DNA from: Monoplex corrugatus
Taxonomy: Eukaryota; Mollusca; Gastropoda; Littorinimorpha; Ranellidae
NCBI GenBank assembly: GCA_030674185.1
Contig: CM060312.1
Span: 58,042,902 to 58,106,901 of the forward strand
DNA: 64,000 nt
Direction: 5' to 3'
Shown piece by piece: positions 23,925-36,205 of this stretch. The translations under genes were made by a program, and so were the position numbers. The notes below the pieces were generated by a model. The model was not told the DNA's origin, did no database searches, and saw only the letters and a list, made by a program, of their open reading frames with translations. How positions within the stretch are numbered: position 1 is the first letter of the stretch; every line of letters starts with the position of its first letter.

Positions 23925-24480
23925 ATTCATCATTATCATGTGCCCTGCTGCATGACGTTGGCGATCATGACCCTCCACACGAATCTGTCCCCTGTTGCTG
24001 CAATTATATCTCCCACCCTCCCTGTCTTCAGCCACCCTGCAAGCCCGTCCAATATTTTCTGCCTGGGTCTACATGGTGCTCTCTTTCCCTTCAGCTTTCC
24101 TGTCAGTGACCAGGTGTTCTAATTCCCTTTTCCTCATAAAATGTCCTATAAATGTTGCTTGTCTTTTAGCAATCTTCTTTACTAATGATCTTCTTGTGTC
24201 TACCTCCTTCAAGACAGTCTCGTTTGTTTTCTTTGCTGTCCGTGGAACTCTCGACCTTCTTCTTAGAAACCACATTTCATTTGCCTCAATTTTGTTCTGA
24301 CTTTGCGTGTTGACTGTCCACGCCTCATAACCTTACAATAGTACCGGTTCTATATAGCGTTCAAGAACTCTCTTCCTGAGTTTAATTGATAGGCATTTGT
24401 TGGAAAGAACGTTGTTCATCTTCTTGATTGCTGTATTGGCTTGGCCGATTCTGCTGGCTGTTTCTGAGTTGAAATTAGAT
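23925..24480 (-). mobile_element. Non-LTR retrotransposon 3' fragment, antisense
   Basis: Read on the minus strand this gives SNKCLSIKLRKRVLERYIEP, a stop after VLL, GYEAWTVNTQSQNKIEANEM, WFLRRRSRVPRTAKKTNETV and KRQATFIGHFMRK. This is the end of a LINE polyprotein after the polymerase core (YxxPxLxYGxEAW-like then WRR.xxxxWxD-like, then HxxR). It is closely related to the plus-strand copy at 3810-4122 and ends in CATGATAATGATG. Stop codons and the missing 5' part show it is inactive. Confidence 0.82.
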
Positions 24481-24578
24481 ATGTATATATTTTGTTGAGT
24501 ACCATTAGATTATTCATATCGTTTTTCACAAAGTTATGGTGGACAAATACTAATACAGTGTCAAACGTCTGTGTGCAG

Positions 24579-24707
24579 GCAGCCCATATAGTGTGAAAAT
24601 TGGCGGAGAACCCTCAGCCAAGATCACAGAGAGGATCACTCGCCACAAGGCAGCTGCTGATGTCACTCACGTCGGCAGCCAGTGTGAGCTCAGTCTGAAG
24701 ATCCCTG
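24579..24707 (+). CDS. Filamin exon 7: end of repeat 19, start of repeat 20
   Basis: The acceptor is TGTGTGCAG before 24579 and the donor is ATCCCTG|GTGAGT after 24707; both ends are phase 1. It encodes GSPYSVKIGGEPSAKITERI, TRHKAAADVTHVGSQ and CELSLKIPG. The segment aligns with human ITRRRRAPSVANVGS, whose serine (Ser2152 of FLNA) is the kinase target that relieves masking of repeat 21. Here that position is aspartate. This is the join where vertebrate FLNC carries an extra insert in repeat 20; none is seen here. Confidence 0.95.
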
Positions 24708-24777
24708 GTGAGTGCCTGTTTTTATGGCAACAGTTCCGCTCCATATGTATCATCCCTGTGTGATGGAGATCTATCTG

Positions 24778-25012
24778 TATGTGTGTGTATGTGTGTGTGT
24801 GTGTGTGTGTCTGTCTGTCTGTCTTTGTAGTGTGTCTATGTCTGTCTGTCTGTCTTTGTGTGTGTGTCTGTATGTGTGGTGTGTCTGTGTGTGTTTGTCT
24901 GTGTGGTGTGTGTGTGTGTGTGTCTGTATATGGTGTGTGTGTCTGTGTCTGTGTGATATGTTTGTGTGTCTGACTGTGTGGTGTCTGTATGCTGTGTGTG
25001 TCTGTCTCAAAC
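24778..25012. repeat. (TG)n / (CTGT)n tract
   Basis: Interrupted TGTGTGTCTG and CTGTCTGTCT motifs start about 70 bp after exon 7 and grade into the 19-bp array. Confidence 0.85.
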
Positions 25013-25039
25013 ACTTATGAATGCTTGTCATTGAGTGAT

Positions 25040-26894
25040 GCGCTTTGTGGCTGTCTGTGTGAATCATTGTCATTTAATCATAGGCTTTGTGAATGTGTCT
25101 TATGCCTATGGGTACGAGTTAAACTTTGTGAACATCATAGTTTATGCAGGTGTATCTATCATAGACTTGTGAATGTGTGTCATAGGCTTGTAAGTTTCTC
25201 TCATGGGCTTGTGGAGTCAGCAATAACGCTTGTAGATATGTCAGAGGTTTGTATGTCTGTCGCAAGCATGTAGATGACATAGGCTTGTGTGTCTGGCGAG
25301 GGTACGTTAACATCTATTATGGACTTAAGAGTTTCTGTTATAGGCTTGTGGATGGTAGTCATAGGCTTGTAGGTATATCTTAGGCCTATGGATGTCCTCA
25401 TAGGCTTGTGTGTCTGCCATAGGCTTGTGAGTTTCCGTCATAGGCTTGTGTGTCTGCCATAGGCTTGTGTGTGTCTGCCATAGGCTTGTGTGTGTCTGTC
25501 ATAGGTTTTTGTGTTTCCGTCATAGGCTTGTGTGTCTGCCATAGACTTGTGTGTTTCCGTCATAGGCTTGTGTGTCTGCCACAGGCTTGTGTGTTTGTGT
25601 CATAGGCTTGTATGTCTGTCATAGGCCTATGGATGTCCTCATAGGCTTGTGTGTCTGCCATAGGCTTGTGTGTGTCTGCCACAGGCTTGTGTGTGTCTGT
25701 CATAGGTTTTTGTGTTTCCGTCATAGGCTTGTGTGCCTGCCATAGGCTTGTGAGTTTCCGTCATAGGCTTGTGTGTCTACTATAGGCGTGTGTCTCCCTC
25801 ATATGTTTGTGTGTCCATCAGGGGCTTGTCTGTCAAAGGCTTGTGTGTCTGTCAAAGGCTTGTGTGTCTGCCATAGGCCTGTGTGTCTGCCATAGGCCTG
25901 TGTGTCTGCCATAGGCCTGTGTGTCTGCCATAGGTTTGTATGTCTGCCATAGGCTTGTGTGTCTGCCATAGGTTTGTATGTCTGCCATAGGCTTGTGTAT
26001 CTGCCATAGGTTTGTATGTCTGCCATAGGCTTGTGTGTCTGCCATAGGTTTGTATGTCTGCCATAGGCTTGTGTGTCTGCCATAGGTTTGTATGTCTGCC
26101 ATAGACTTGTGTGTCTGCCATAGGCTTGTGGTGTCTGCCATAGGTTTTTGATGTCTGCCATAGGCTTGTGTATCTGCCATAGGTTTGTGTGTCCATCGGA
26201 GGCTTATGTATCATAGGCTTGTGTGTCTGTCATAGGCTTGTGTGTCCATCATAGACTTGTGTGTCCATCGGAGGCTTGTGTGTCATAGGCTTGTGTGTCT
26301 GTCATAGGCTTGTAGGTCTGTCATAGGCTTGTGTCCATCGGAGGCTTGTGTGTCATAGGCTTGTGTGTCTGCTATAGGCTTGTGTGTCCGTCATAGACTT
26401 GTGTGTCCATCGGAGGCTTGTGTGTCATAGGCTTGTGTGTCTGCTATAAGCTTGTGTGTCCGTCATAGACTTGTGTGTCCATCGGAGGCTTGTGTGTCAT
26501 AGGCTTGTGTGTCTGCTATAAGCTTGTGTGTCCGTCATAGACTTGTGTGTCCATCGGAGGCTTGTGTGTCTGCTATAGGCTTGTGTGTCTGCTATCGGCT
26601 TGTGTGTCCATCAGAGGCTTGTGTGTCATAGTTTTGTGTGTCTTCCATAGGCTTGTGTGTCCGTCATAGGATTGTGTGTCTGCCATAGGCTTGTTTGTCT
26701 GCCGTAGGCTTGTTTGTCCGTCATAGATTTGTGTGTCCGTCATAGAGTTGTGTGTCCGTCTTAGAGTTGTGTGTATGTCATAGGCTTGTGTGTATGTCAT
26801 AGGCTTGTGTGTATGTCATAGGCTTGTGTGTATGTCATAGGCTTGTGTGTATGTCATAGGCTTGTGTGTATGTCATAGGCTTGTGTGTATGTCG
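25040..26894. repeat. 19-20-bp minisatellite, about 90 units
   Basis: The unit is CATAGGCTTGTGTGTCTGC with variants CCATCGGAGGC, ATTAGG and TATGTCATAGG. Higher-order periods are visible: a pair unit alternating TTGTGTGTC and TTTGTATGTC at 25930-26100, and a longer unit with CCATCGGAGG at 26230-26560. Minus-strand open frames of ADTQAYGRHTSLWQT type are by-products. Confidence 0.95.
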
Positions 26895-26979
26895 TACAGG
26901 AAGCTGGTGGATAAGGTGAGGGAGTCAAAGGGTTAAGCTTTTGCAGTTGGTGGATAGGGTGCGGGAGTCAAAGGGTTAA
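26895..26979. mobile_element. Right half of the fold-back TTAA element
   Basis: TACAGGAAGCTGGTGGATAA, GGTGAGGGAGTCAAAGGGTT, AAGCTTTTGCAGTTGGTGGA and a final GGAGTCAAAGGGTTAA match the right arms of the copies at 37348 and 48913. The 19-bp array abuts its truncated left side. Confidence 0.8.
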
Positions 26980-27128
26980 TACCGAACATAGTTTCTGTCA
27001 ATCAGAAGTCAATAAACGCTTTATTCCGTTTGAAATGACATTCTCACGTGAACTGGCCGTACAAGTATTTTGTATTACTAAGCTGAAAATGTTAAAGAAT
27101 CTGAATGACACAGATACACGCGCACGCA

Positions 27129-27182
<54 letters not shown>

Positions 27183-30000
27183 ACACACACACACACCCAC
27201 ACAGCGCACGCATGCACATGCACGTGCACATACATATGCACACATATATGTACAAAACAAAGCTTTTTTTTTTTTTTTTTGTCTATCTGTGGAATGTTTC
27301 GAACAACGTTTGTCCAGCATATATGCAGAAGCGAAAATTTCTCGTAAGCGTAAAAAGAATGTAGTCAGCTTGATTTAGTTTTAAGCTGAACTAACAGAAT
27401 GAACGTGTTTGAAAGAAAGAAAGAAGTGTTTAAATATACTCCCAAGAAAAAGTCAAGGTTGTCTGTGCGCCGAAGTTTGCCAAGCTGGACTGTTTTTATT
27501 TTCCTTCTCTCTCTCCTGTCTGCATATCTTTATTTTTTCTTCTCTCTCTCTCTCATGTCTGCATATCTGTCTCCACCCCCCACCCTGCCTTCCCCCGCCT
27601 TTTTGTATATTTCTGACACACTTAGTCACAGGTAAATATGAAATGAGTGAAATATATGTTTCTTATCCTGCCTGAGGGTGTTTTATGGAGGTCACGATGG
27701 AAACATACTGATACAGAAACCAGATTGGTAAGAGCCAGTAAGGGGGGGGGGGGGGGGAACGGACAGGTGGAGGGAGGGGAAATGTCTGAGTTGCTGCCTT
27801 CAGGCAGGAGATCCAGAGTATATATTTTTATTTGAAAGAAAAAGTGGGGTAGAGGCATAGGAGGTGTGTGTGTGTGAGAGTGTGTGTATGTGTGTGTGTG
27901 TGTTTGTTTAGGGTGTGTTGTGTATGTGTGTGTGTGTGTTTATGCATGTATGTATGTGTATACATTATATGTAGATATAGATACATGTGTGTGTGGCTGT
28001 GTGTGTCTGTGTATCTGCGTGTGTGAGTGTTAGAAGGGAATGGCCTGTGATACATTCAGAGAAATGGAAATTCAGAGTCAGGTGTAGAGAAGAGGCGGGG
28101 ATGAGGGTGTGTGTGTGTGGAATCTGCGAATCTGATGCAGATACGGTCATGGGTTTTCAGGGTCAGATCGGATCTAGAGACGAGACGAGGCTAAGGATTT
28201 CTCGTTTAATTGGAATGGGGTGGGGTGGGGTGTATTAGGAGGCGAGGAGAGAGAGGGGTAGGGGAAAGCTGTGGCTTATGAGTCAGCCATGCAGCTATCA
28301 GAGAGCAGTGGGAGAATGACATGGTACAGAGGAATGCCATTATCTGCAGTGCCGCTTCATCTAGTGGGCCGCACACCACAGTTAGGCTGACATGGAGGTA
28401 CAGCGGATGTTCCGACATGCACGTAATGCACTGTGCTTGCGCTGTATGGTCATAATTATGAATGTGCGCACGATCGTTACGTTTATGACTGCGTGCTCAC
28501 CACGCGCATGCTTGCATCCACTTTAATCTTGCCTCCCACCCAACCCCACCCCGCCTCCCATCTCTTTCTCTCATATACAAATGCATGCACACATGTGAAG
28601 AGACACACAAACGCACGCATGCGCACATAGTTTTTATCTTTATTCTCTCTGTCTCTCTGTCTGTCTGTCTCTCTCTCTGCTGTCTGTCTCTCTCTCTTCT
28701 CTCTCTTTTCTCTCTTTTCTCTCTTTCTCTTCTGTCTTTGTCTTTTTCTCTCTCATCTCTCTCCCTCCCTCCTCTCTCTCTCCCTCCCTCTCTCCCTCCC
28801 TCTCTCCCTCCCTCCCTCTATCTCTCCCTCCCTCTATCTCTCCCTCCCTCCCTCTCTTCATTCTACAGCTGCCATTCCTTCCTTTCCGTCCTTAGCCCCT
28901 TTACTTACTTCTGACAGAACTTTCCATTCTTGTGCCTCAACACCATACATACTGGCTTTAGAAATGATTAGATGAAGAAATGAATTCAAAAATATAGTAT
29001 TCATTATTTGGTAATTAACTAACGTTTAGAGCAAAGCAGCTTCTCCCTCAAAAATACAAGGAACTGCATTGAATGTCTCCCCCCCCCCCCCCACCCCCAA
29101 AAAAAAATCCTAATGAAGAATTCGAGTGTTTTCTATATTGATAAGATATCTCTCTCTCTCTGTCTGTCTCTCTCCCTCTCTCTCTCTCTCTCCCTCTCTC
29201 CCTCTCTCTCTCCTCTCTCTCTCTCTCTCATTCTTTCTTTCTCTCTCTCTCTCTGTAAATAATTTTCTGTCGTCCATGGATGAACCATTGCTAGATTTGG
29301 ACCACAAGTCCAATTCGACAGGAAGTCAGAACTGTTTAAGTTCAAAAGGGGTTAACACATTTTTAGGTCATTAACCCCCCACCCCCACCCTGTAATGTGA
29401 TTATCTTTAAGCAAAAATTTTCCTTGAATTTACTGTGTGATTTTTTTCATTATGTGTTACACGTATTTTTTCATATGAATGCGTTTCAGGCAAATGTTTT
29501 GGTCACAATTACTTCAAATGTGTAATGCCAACAAATAACTAGTTATCAAGTTACGCGTTACGCCCCTTGTTCTTTAGTACCACGTGGTGGGGGAGACAGA
29601 AATTTGGAAGAAAGGAGAAAAAATTCAGATGGTTTGACGTTTCTTTTTCATTCTCTTGAAAATTCTTGTTTTAATTTTTTCAAGCAATGAATGACGATCC
29701 CCTGTAGGGTAGAAATGATGTGTTTTTGAATTGAAGACGGCATTGATGAAAACACGAGGCTCCCTCTGAGACTGCCCTGACTGCGTGCCAAAAGACGGTG
29801 AAAATGGATGTGATCCACGCAGAATTTACTTTGGGGTGGGTTGGGTTTTGGGGGGAGGGGTGAAGCGGGGAAACAGCTCTTTCTGCAGTCCGGCACACAG
29901 GCATTACACAAATGGAACTATCCTGTTGACACGTTGATACTTGTGCGCATGCATGCATACACCCGTGTGCTTGCTTTTATACGCACGCATGTGTGCTGGC
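26980..30000 (+). other. Intron 7: mixed simple repeats and unrecognised sequence
   Basis: (CA)n at 27118-27200, a T run at 27266-27281, CT-rich at 27500-27560, a G run at 27741-27758, (TG)n at 27865-28030, CT-rich at 28640-28860, a C then A run at 29080-29107, and (CT)n at 29150-29255. Unique sequence lies between. No exon or transposon domain is seen. Confidence 0.7.
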
Positions 30001-30004
30001 GCGC

Positions 30005-30066
30005 GCGTGGCACACACATACACACGCACGTGCGCGCATACACACAAATACACTCGTACACAAACA

Positions 30067-30128
<62 letters not shown>

Positions 30129-30211
30129 GCACACATACATACACGCACATACACACCTCGGCACACACACACGCTTGCATGCACGCACGCGCACACACAC
30201 CACCACACACA

Positions 30212-30242
<31 letters not shown>

Positions 30243-30337
30243 CGTATACACACACACACACACGTGTATACACACACCCCACACACATGTACACGGCACA
30301 CACACACACACACACACACGTACACGGCACACACACA

Positions 30338-30372
<35 letters not shown>

Positions 30373-30402
30373 CACACTCACACTCACACTCACACACGCA
30401 CC

Positions 30403-30467
<65 letters not shown>

Positions 30468-30474
30468 ACAGAGT
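30005..30474. repeat. (CA)n cluster, 470 bp
   Basis: Nearly continuous CACACA with short spacers (CACGTATACAC, CATGTACACGGCAC twice at about 30285 and 30320). Overlapping open frames of Thr/His on one strand and Cys/Val on the other are artefacts. Confidence 0.95.
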
Positions 30475-30829
30475 AGATAAGAGTGATTCCATTACATCCT
30501 TTAGATTATTAAATCGTGGTTTCTGTGATAGTTTTTTTTTTTTTTTCACGAACGGAAAGGGGAAAATGCTTGTGTAACTCAAAACGGCAGCTGAGCAAAT
30601 GTAACGCCAGTGGATTCAATATGTCTCTTTTGACAGACAAAATTAATTGCAATGTACAGAAATAGAACTGACCTCTGTTTTTCTCTTAACATCGGTCACA
30701 TTACTAAAAGGTTTTACGTGATGAATGAAATGAACGGTGGTGGTTTTAATAGTAGATTGTCTAGGAAAACAAAAATGTACACATGCATGCACGTGCATGC
30801 ATTTACGTATGCAAACACACACTTTCGTG
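30475..30829 (+). other. Intron 7 unique segment
   Basis: Contains a T run at 30532-30546. No feature is recognised. Confidence 0.5.
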
Positions 30830-30834
30830 TGCAC

Positions 30835-30896
<62 letters not shown>

Positions 30897-31081
30897 ACAC
30901 ACCGACACACCTCTCTGTCTCTGTGTCTGTCTCCCCCCCTCTCTCTCTCTCACTCTCAGTCACACACATACACACACGCGCGCGCGCGTTTTCTCTCTTT
31001 TTTATCCCTCTCCTCTCTCTCTCTTCCTCTGCCTGCCCGTCTCTCTCTCTCTCGCTCTGTCTCTCTGTCTCCCTCTCTCCG

Positions 31082-31140
<59 letters not shown>

Positions 31141-31245
31141 TCTCCATCACACTCGCGCACACACACACAAGCGCGTGCGCGCGCGTTCTCATTTCATTAT
31201 CCCACTCCTCTCTCTGTCTTCCTCTGTCCTCTCACTCTCTCTCTC

Positions 31246-31289
<44 letters not shown>

Positions 31290-31881
31290 TCTCTCTCTCT
31301 CTCTCACTCACTTTCTTAAATTCTTTTCTTTCTCTCTCTGCCAGTGAACATCGTGAACTCAGTGAATGAATTTCATCCTGAAGAGTGATGGGAATAGGCG
31401 AAAACAGACCTTCTCCACTTTTCTCTTGGCATCAGGACAGTCGGGATTTCTGGAAGTTTTTCATGTTGATTGAATGTTAATGCTTTTTCTTCAAGGTGCT
31501 GTGGATAGAAACACATTCAGTGGCAGGCATTCATCAAACGTAGCATACAAATACGCGTACGCATGCACACGCACTTACACGGACACATCTCTGTCTGTTT
31601 ATCTCTGTTTGTCTGTCTATCTCTGTTTGTCTGTCTGTGTCTGTCTATTCTCTCCCTCCCTCCCTCTCTCCCTCTCCCTCTTTGTCTCTCTGTTTCTCTC
31701 TCTCTCTGTCTGTCTCTCTCTTCTTCATCTTCTTCTCTATCACACACACACACCTAGTACCTCTCTGTCTGCCTCTCTCTCTCTCTCTCCCTCTCTCTCT
31801 CTCTCCCCCTCTCTCTCCCCCTCTCTTCTTCTTCTTCTTCTTCTCTATCACACACACACACCTAGTACCTCTCTGTCTGCC

Positions 31882-31934
<53 letters not shown>

Positions 31935-32120
31935 TTTTGTCACACACACACACACACACTTTCTTTTTCTTATCTATCCCTATCCTCTCTCTCTCTTTTC
32001 TCGTCTGTCTGTCCGTCTCTCTCTCTCACTCTCTCTCCCTTCCCTCTCCCCCCCTCTGTCTTTCTCTTTGGCTGGCTGGCTGCCTCTCTCTTCCTCCCCC
32101 CCCCCCTGTGTGTGTGTGTG
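30830..32120. repeat. (CT)n/(CTGT)n/(CA)n composite tract
   Basis: A repeated order of (CTGT)n, (CT)n, (CA)n and CG-rich GCGCGCGCG (30978-30990; 31178-31188) is followed by a ~120-bp duplication with CTTCTTCTTC, TATCACACACACACACCTAG and TACCTCTCTGTCTGC at 31725-31880. Unique sequence lies at 31325-31560. Confidence 0.9.
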
Positions 32121-32430
32121 TGTTTCGCTCTCATTTCATTAAACTAATAAATAAATTGAAATAATCGAATATAATAACAAATAAATGTGGCGAAATAAAA
32201 AAAGTAAGATAAAGATTTCACCATAACCTGAGAGATCGCAGAAGAACAGTTTCTTACAGAGTTAACGTCTCTCGGAAACCAGCATTATGGGGTAGTAATC
32301 TAGTATATTCATTTACAAGCAGATAACTAAGCAAACAGATTAGTGACGCAGGATGGAAATAGAATGGATGTCTTTTAGTTACATCCGACTTACCTTTGCA
32401 GCTCTACCAAATTAGGATCCTTCCCGTAAC
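32121..32430 (+). other. Intron 7 unique segment
   Basis: AT-rich, with no recognised feature. Confidence 0.5.
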
Positions 32431-32439
32431 GACTGCGTT

Positions 32440-32748
32440 CTTTTGTCTCTCTCTGTCTCTCTCTGTCTCTCTCTGTCTCTCTCTGTCTCTCTCTCTCTCT
32501 CTCTCTCAGTCTCTCTCTCTCTCTCTCTCAGTCTCTCTCTCTCTCTCTCGCTCTCTCTCTCTCTCATGTACACACACACACAATTCCCCCAAAAAGTATC
32601 TCATCAGGATGCTTACCTTAAGCACACGCACACACAAAGTAGCACACAGTCACACACACACACACACACACACACACAACAATTCCCCAAAAAGTATCTC
32701 ATCAGGATGCTTACCTTAAGCACACGCACACACAAAGTAGCACACAGT

Positions 32749-32824
<76 letters not shown>

Positions 32825-32908
32825 ACACACACACACACACAATTCCCCAAAAAGTATCTCATCAGGATGCTTACCTTAAGCACACGCACACACAAAGTAG
32901 CACACAGT

Positions 32909-32940
<32 letters not shown>

Positions 32941-32966
32941 CAAAGTAGCACACAGTCACACACACA

Positions 32967-33007
<41 letters not shown>

Positions 33008-33118
33008 ACACGTACACGTACACGTATGCATGCAAATATATACACTGGCTGTGTGCACTCTCTCTCTCTCTCTTTGTCTTCTTGTGTGTCTCCTGTTATC
33101 TCCGTCTGTCTCTCTGTC

Positions 33119-33176
<58 letters not shown>

Positions 33177-33235
33177 GTACACACCTCTCTCTCTCTCTGT
33201 CTGTGTGTCTGCACGCGCGCGCAGAGAGAGAGAGG
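32440..33235. repeat. (CT)n then three copies of a 75-bp unit spaced by (CA)n
   Basis: AATTCCCCAAAAAGTATCTC followed by ATCAGGATGCTTACCTTAAG, CACACGCACACACAAAGTAG and CACACAGT occurs at 32581, 32682 and 32840, each followed by (CA)n of different length. A partial fourth copy (CACACAAAGTAGCACACAGT) is near 32937. (ACGT) steps and (CT)n follow. Confidence 0.92.
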
Positions 33236-33655
33236 GGGAAGAGAGAGAGATGGGTGGGGGTGCTGGTGGTTCTGTAATCAGCGTCTGATAAAATCATTCT
33301 TGTTTCTGTTTATAGTGCGTGCCTTTTGCTGCGCAGTAAACCAAGGTGCCTAAAATACACTGCTTGTGCTATTTTCATCTCTATACCTATAGCAGATAGA
33401 TATTGTTTTCAACACCTCAGCTCGCTGACAACGGAAAAAGAATTGGGATGTGCTTGCTTAAAAGTTCTATGGACGGATGACTGATTAGTGGGAATTCTTT
33501 GCATTACCCTCATGCCCGTGTTTTATCTGGAACTGCAACACATCCTCTTCCCCCGGTGCTACCGTTTCTTTGTCTGTTTCTGTCTCTGTCTGTCTGTGGT
33601 CTTTGTGGTAATTACTGTTTCAGACACGCAAACAAACGCAAGTACATACGCGCAT
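33236..33655 (+). other. Intron 7 unique segment
   Basis: No recognised feature. Confidence 0.5.
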
Positions 33656-34180
<525 letters not shown>

Positions 34181-35135
34181 CTCCTTGTCTGCCACCTGCA
34201 GCCGTTATCGTTGTTGTTTTGGATACGGGAAAGAGGAGGAGAACAGAGCGGTTCGGAATGGGGCTGAGAAGTGTATGAATGGCTTCTGCATATTGACCTA
34301 ATGATGGAATGTTGAGCCCTCTTGGGACGCTTAGAAGAAAAAGTTTTGTTTCACCGTGGCTAATGAAGTGAATTGTACCTTCACGCTGGGGTTCCCGAAT
34401 GTTCCCTGTGCCAGACTCCTGTGTGTTGTTTACTTGTCCTGGGATGAGACGCTATTAGACCTTGACAGACAGGCCGCGAGAAAGTTTTTTTTTAAGGGGG
34501 AGGCACAAACTTAGCCTGGGCCCTTTCTGAGGGGGGGGGGGGGGGTGACAAAAAATATTTCAAGTAACAGTAAACCAGAAATTGTAAAACGTGGTATGAT
34601 GACGTTACGTACAAATGTAAATGATTGTATTGAATGTGGAACATGTTTATTACTATCTGAGCCGATATTCTCGTGATATGGCAGCTTTATAATGATATAC
34701 GAAAGCTTCTGAGAGAGAGGAGAAGAGAGAGAAGAGAAGAGAGAGAGAAGACGCACGAAGGTTGTTAAGTAGACATTGACAGTATTTTGTCAGAGAGTGA
34801 GTGAGTGAGAGAGAGAGAGAGAGAGGTTTTGTTTTCCAGCAGTGGAAGAGGTTGCTTATTTTTCAAAAATCTTGTGGCATAATTTGTATGATTGACACAT
34901 AAATTGTTATTGTTCGGTTTGGTTGTCATTAATAGTACCATTTGTTTGTCATACAAAGAGATTGATAGGGGTTTAGGGATACAACTAGAATGGTTGAACG
35001 CTCAATGCAGTGCATGAATTATCGTAAGATGATACATGTTGATTTTACACTTCTGATGTACTTGCTTCCCTACCCTGTTGGTTACAATGTTTATGTCAAA
35101 CATCCGTGCACGTATACGCATACACATTGTCTCGC
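34181..35135 (+). other. Intron 7: unique, with G run and GA-rich tract
   Basis: A G run at 34531-34546 and GA-rich tracts at 34709-34750 and 34795-34826. No gene is recognised. Confidence 0.55.
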
Positions 35136-35145
35136 ACGCGCATGG

Positions 35146-35193
<48 letters not shown>

Positions 35194-35676
35194 ACTCACA
35201 CAAAAAACACACTCTCTCTCTTTCTCGCTCTCTCTCCCCCTCCTTCCCCCCTCTCTCTGTGTCTTTCTCTCTTTCCCTGTTGGATGAAAGACTGACTTCT
35301 GCTCTCTCTCTCTCTCTCTCTCTCTCCCCTCTCTCCCCTCCCCCTGTCTCTCCCCCTCCCCTTCTCTCTCTCCCCCCTCCCCTTCTCTCTCTCTTCCCCC
35401 TCCCCTCCCCCTGTCTGTCTCTCTTCCCATGCTATCTACCCTCCCCCCTTTCTCTCTCTTGCTGGCTGTAACACCCTGCCTCCTGCTGTGCCCTCCAAAT
35501 CCATCCACAACACAGTTACCCAGCAGCCAGAAATTACTGTCAATTTAAAACGAGCATCGCCAAAACCGTTACATTTCACCCAGACTTGAACACTTGTGGC
35601 TGTTTCCAATTACGTACATTTGCATATTTTGTGCTCTGACCCCCTCCCACTCCCATTCTCCTTCTCCTTGAGTCTT

Positions 35677-35773
<97 letters not shown>

Positions 35774-36027
35774 CTCTCTCTCTCTCTCTCTCTCTGTCGC
35801 TCACTATCTCTCTTTCTCTCTCTCTAGCTCTCCCCCTGTCCCTCCCTCCCTCTCGCCGTTCCTCCCATCGCTCTTTTTTACGTCTCCCGACCCCCCCCCC
35901 CCCCCTCTCTCTCTCTCTCTCTGTTTCTCTGTCTTTCAGTCTCTGTCTGTCTGTCTCTCTCTCTCTCTCAATTTCTCTGTCTCTGTCATTCTGTCTGTCT
36001 ATCTATCTACATCTATCTATCTATCTA

Positions 36028-36100
<73 letters not shown>

Positions 36101-36205
36101 TTGTATCTTATCTACCTACCTATCTATCTGTCCATTCATCTATCTATCTGTCTGTCTGTCTATCTGTATATCTCTCTCAATCTCTCTCTCTCTCTCTGCA
36201 CGTTA
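35136..36205. repeat. (CA)n, (CT)n, C run, (TATC)n and (AT)n cluster
   Basis: (CA)n at 35150-35185 and 35678-35770, CT/CCCCT-rich at 35215-35460 and 35770-36060, a C run at 35889-35904, (ATCT)n near 36000-36030, and (AT)n at 36065-36098. Confidence 0.93.

Noticed and set aside
25040..26894. CRISPR-like regular repeats
   Set aside because: The units are contiguous tandem repeats with no unique spacers, in an animal gene intron.
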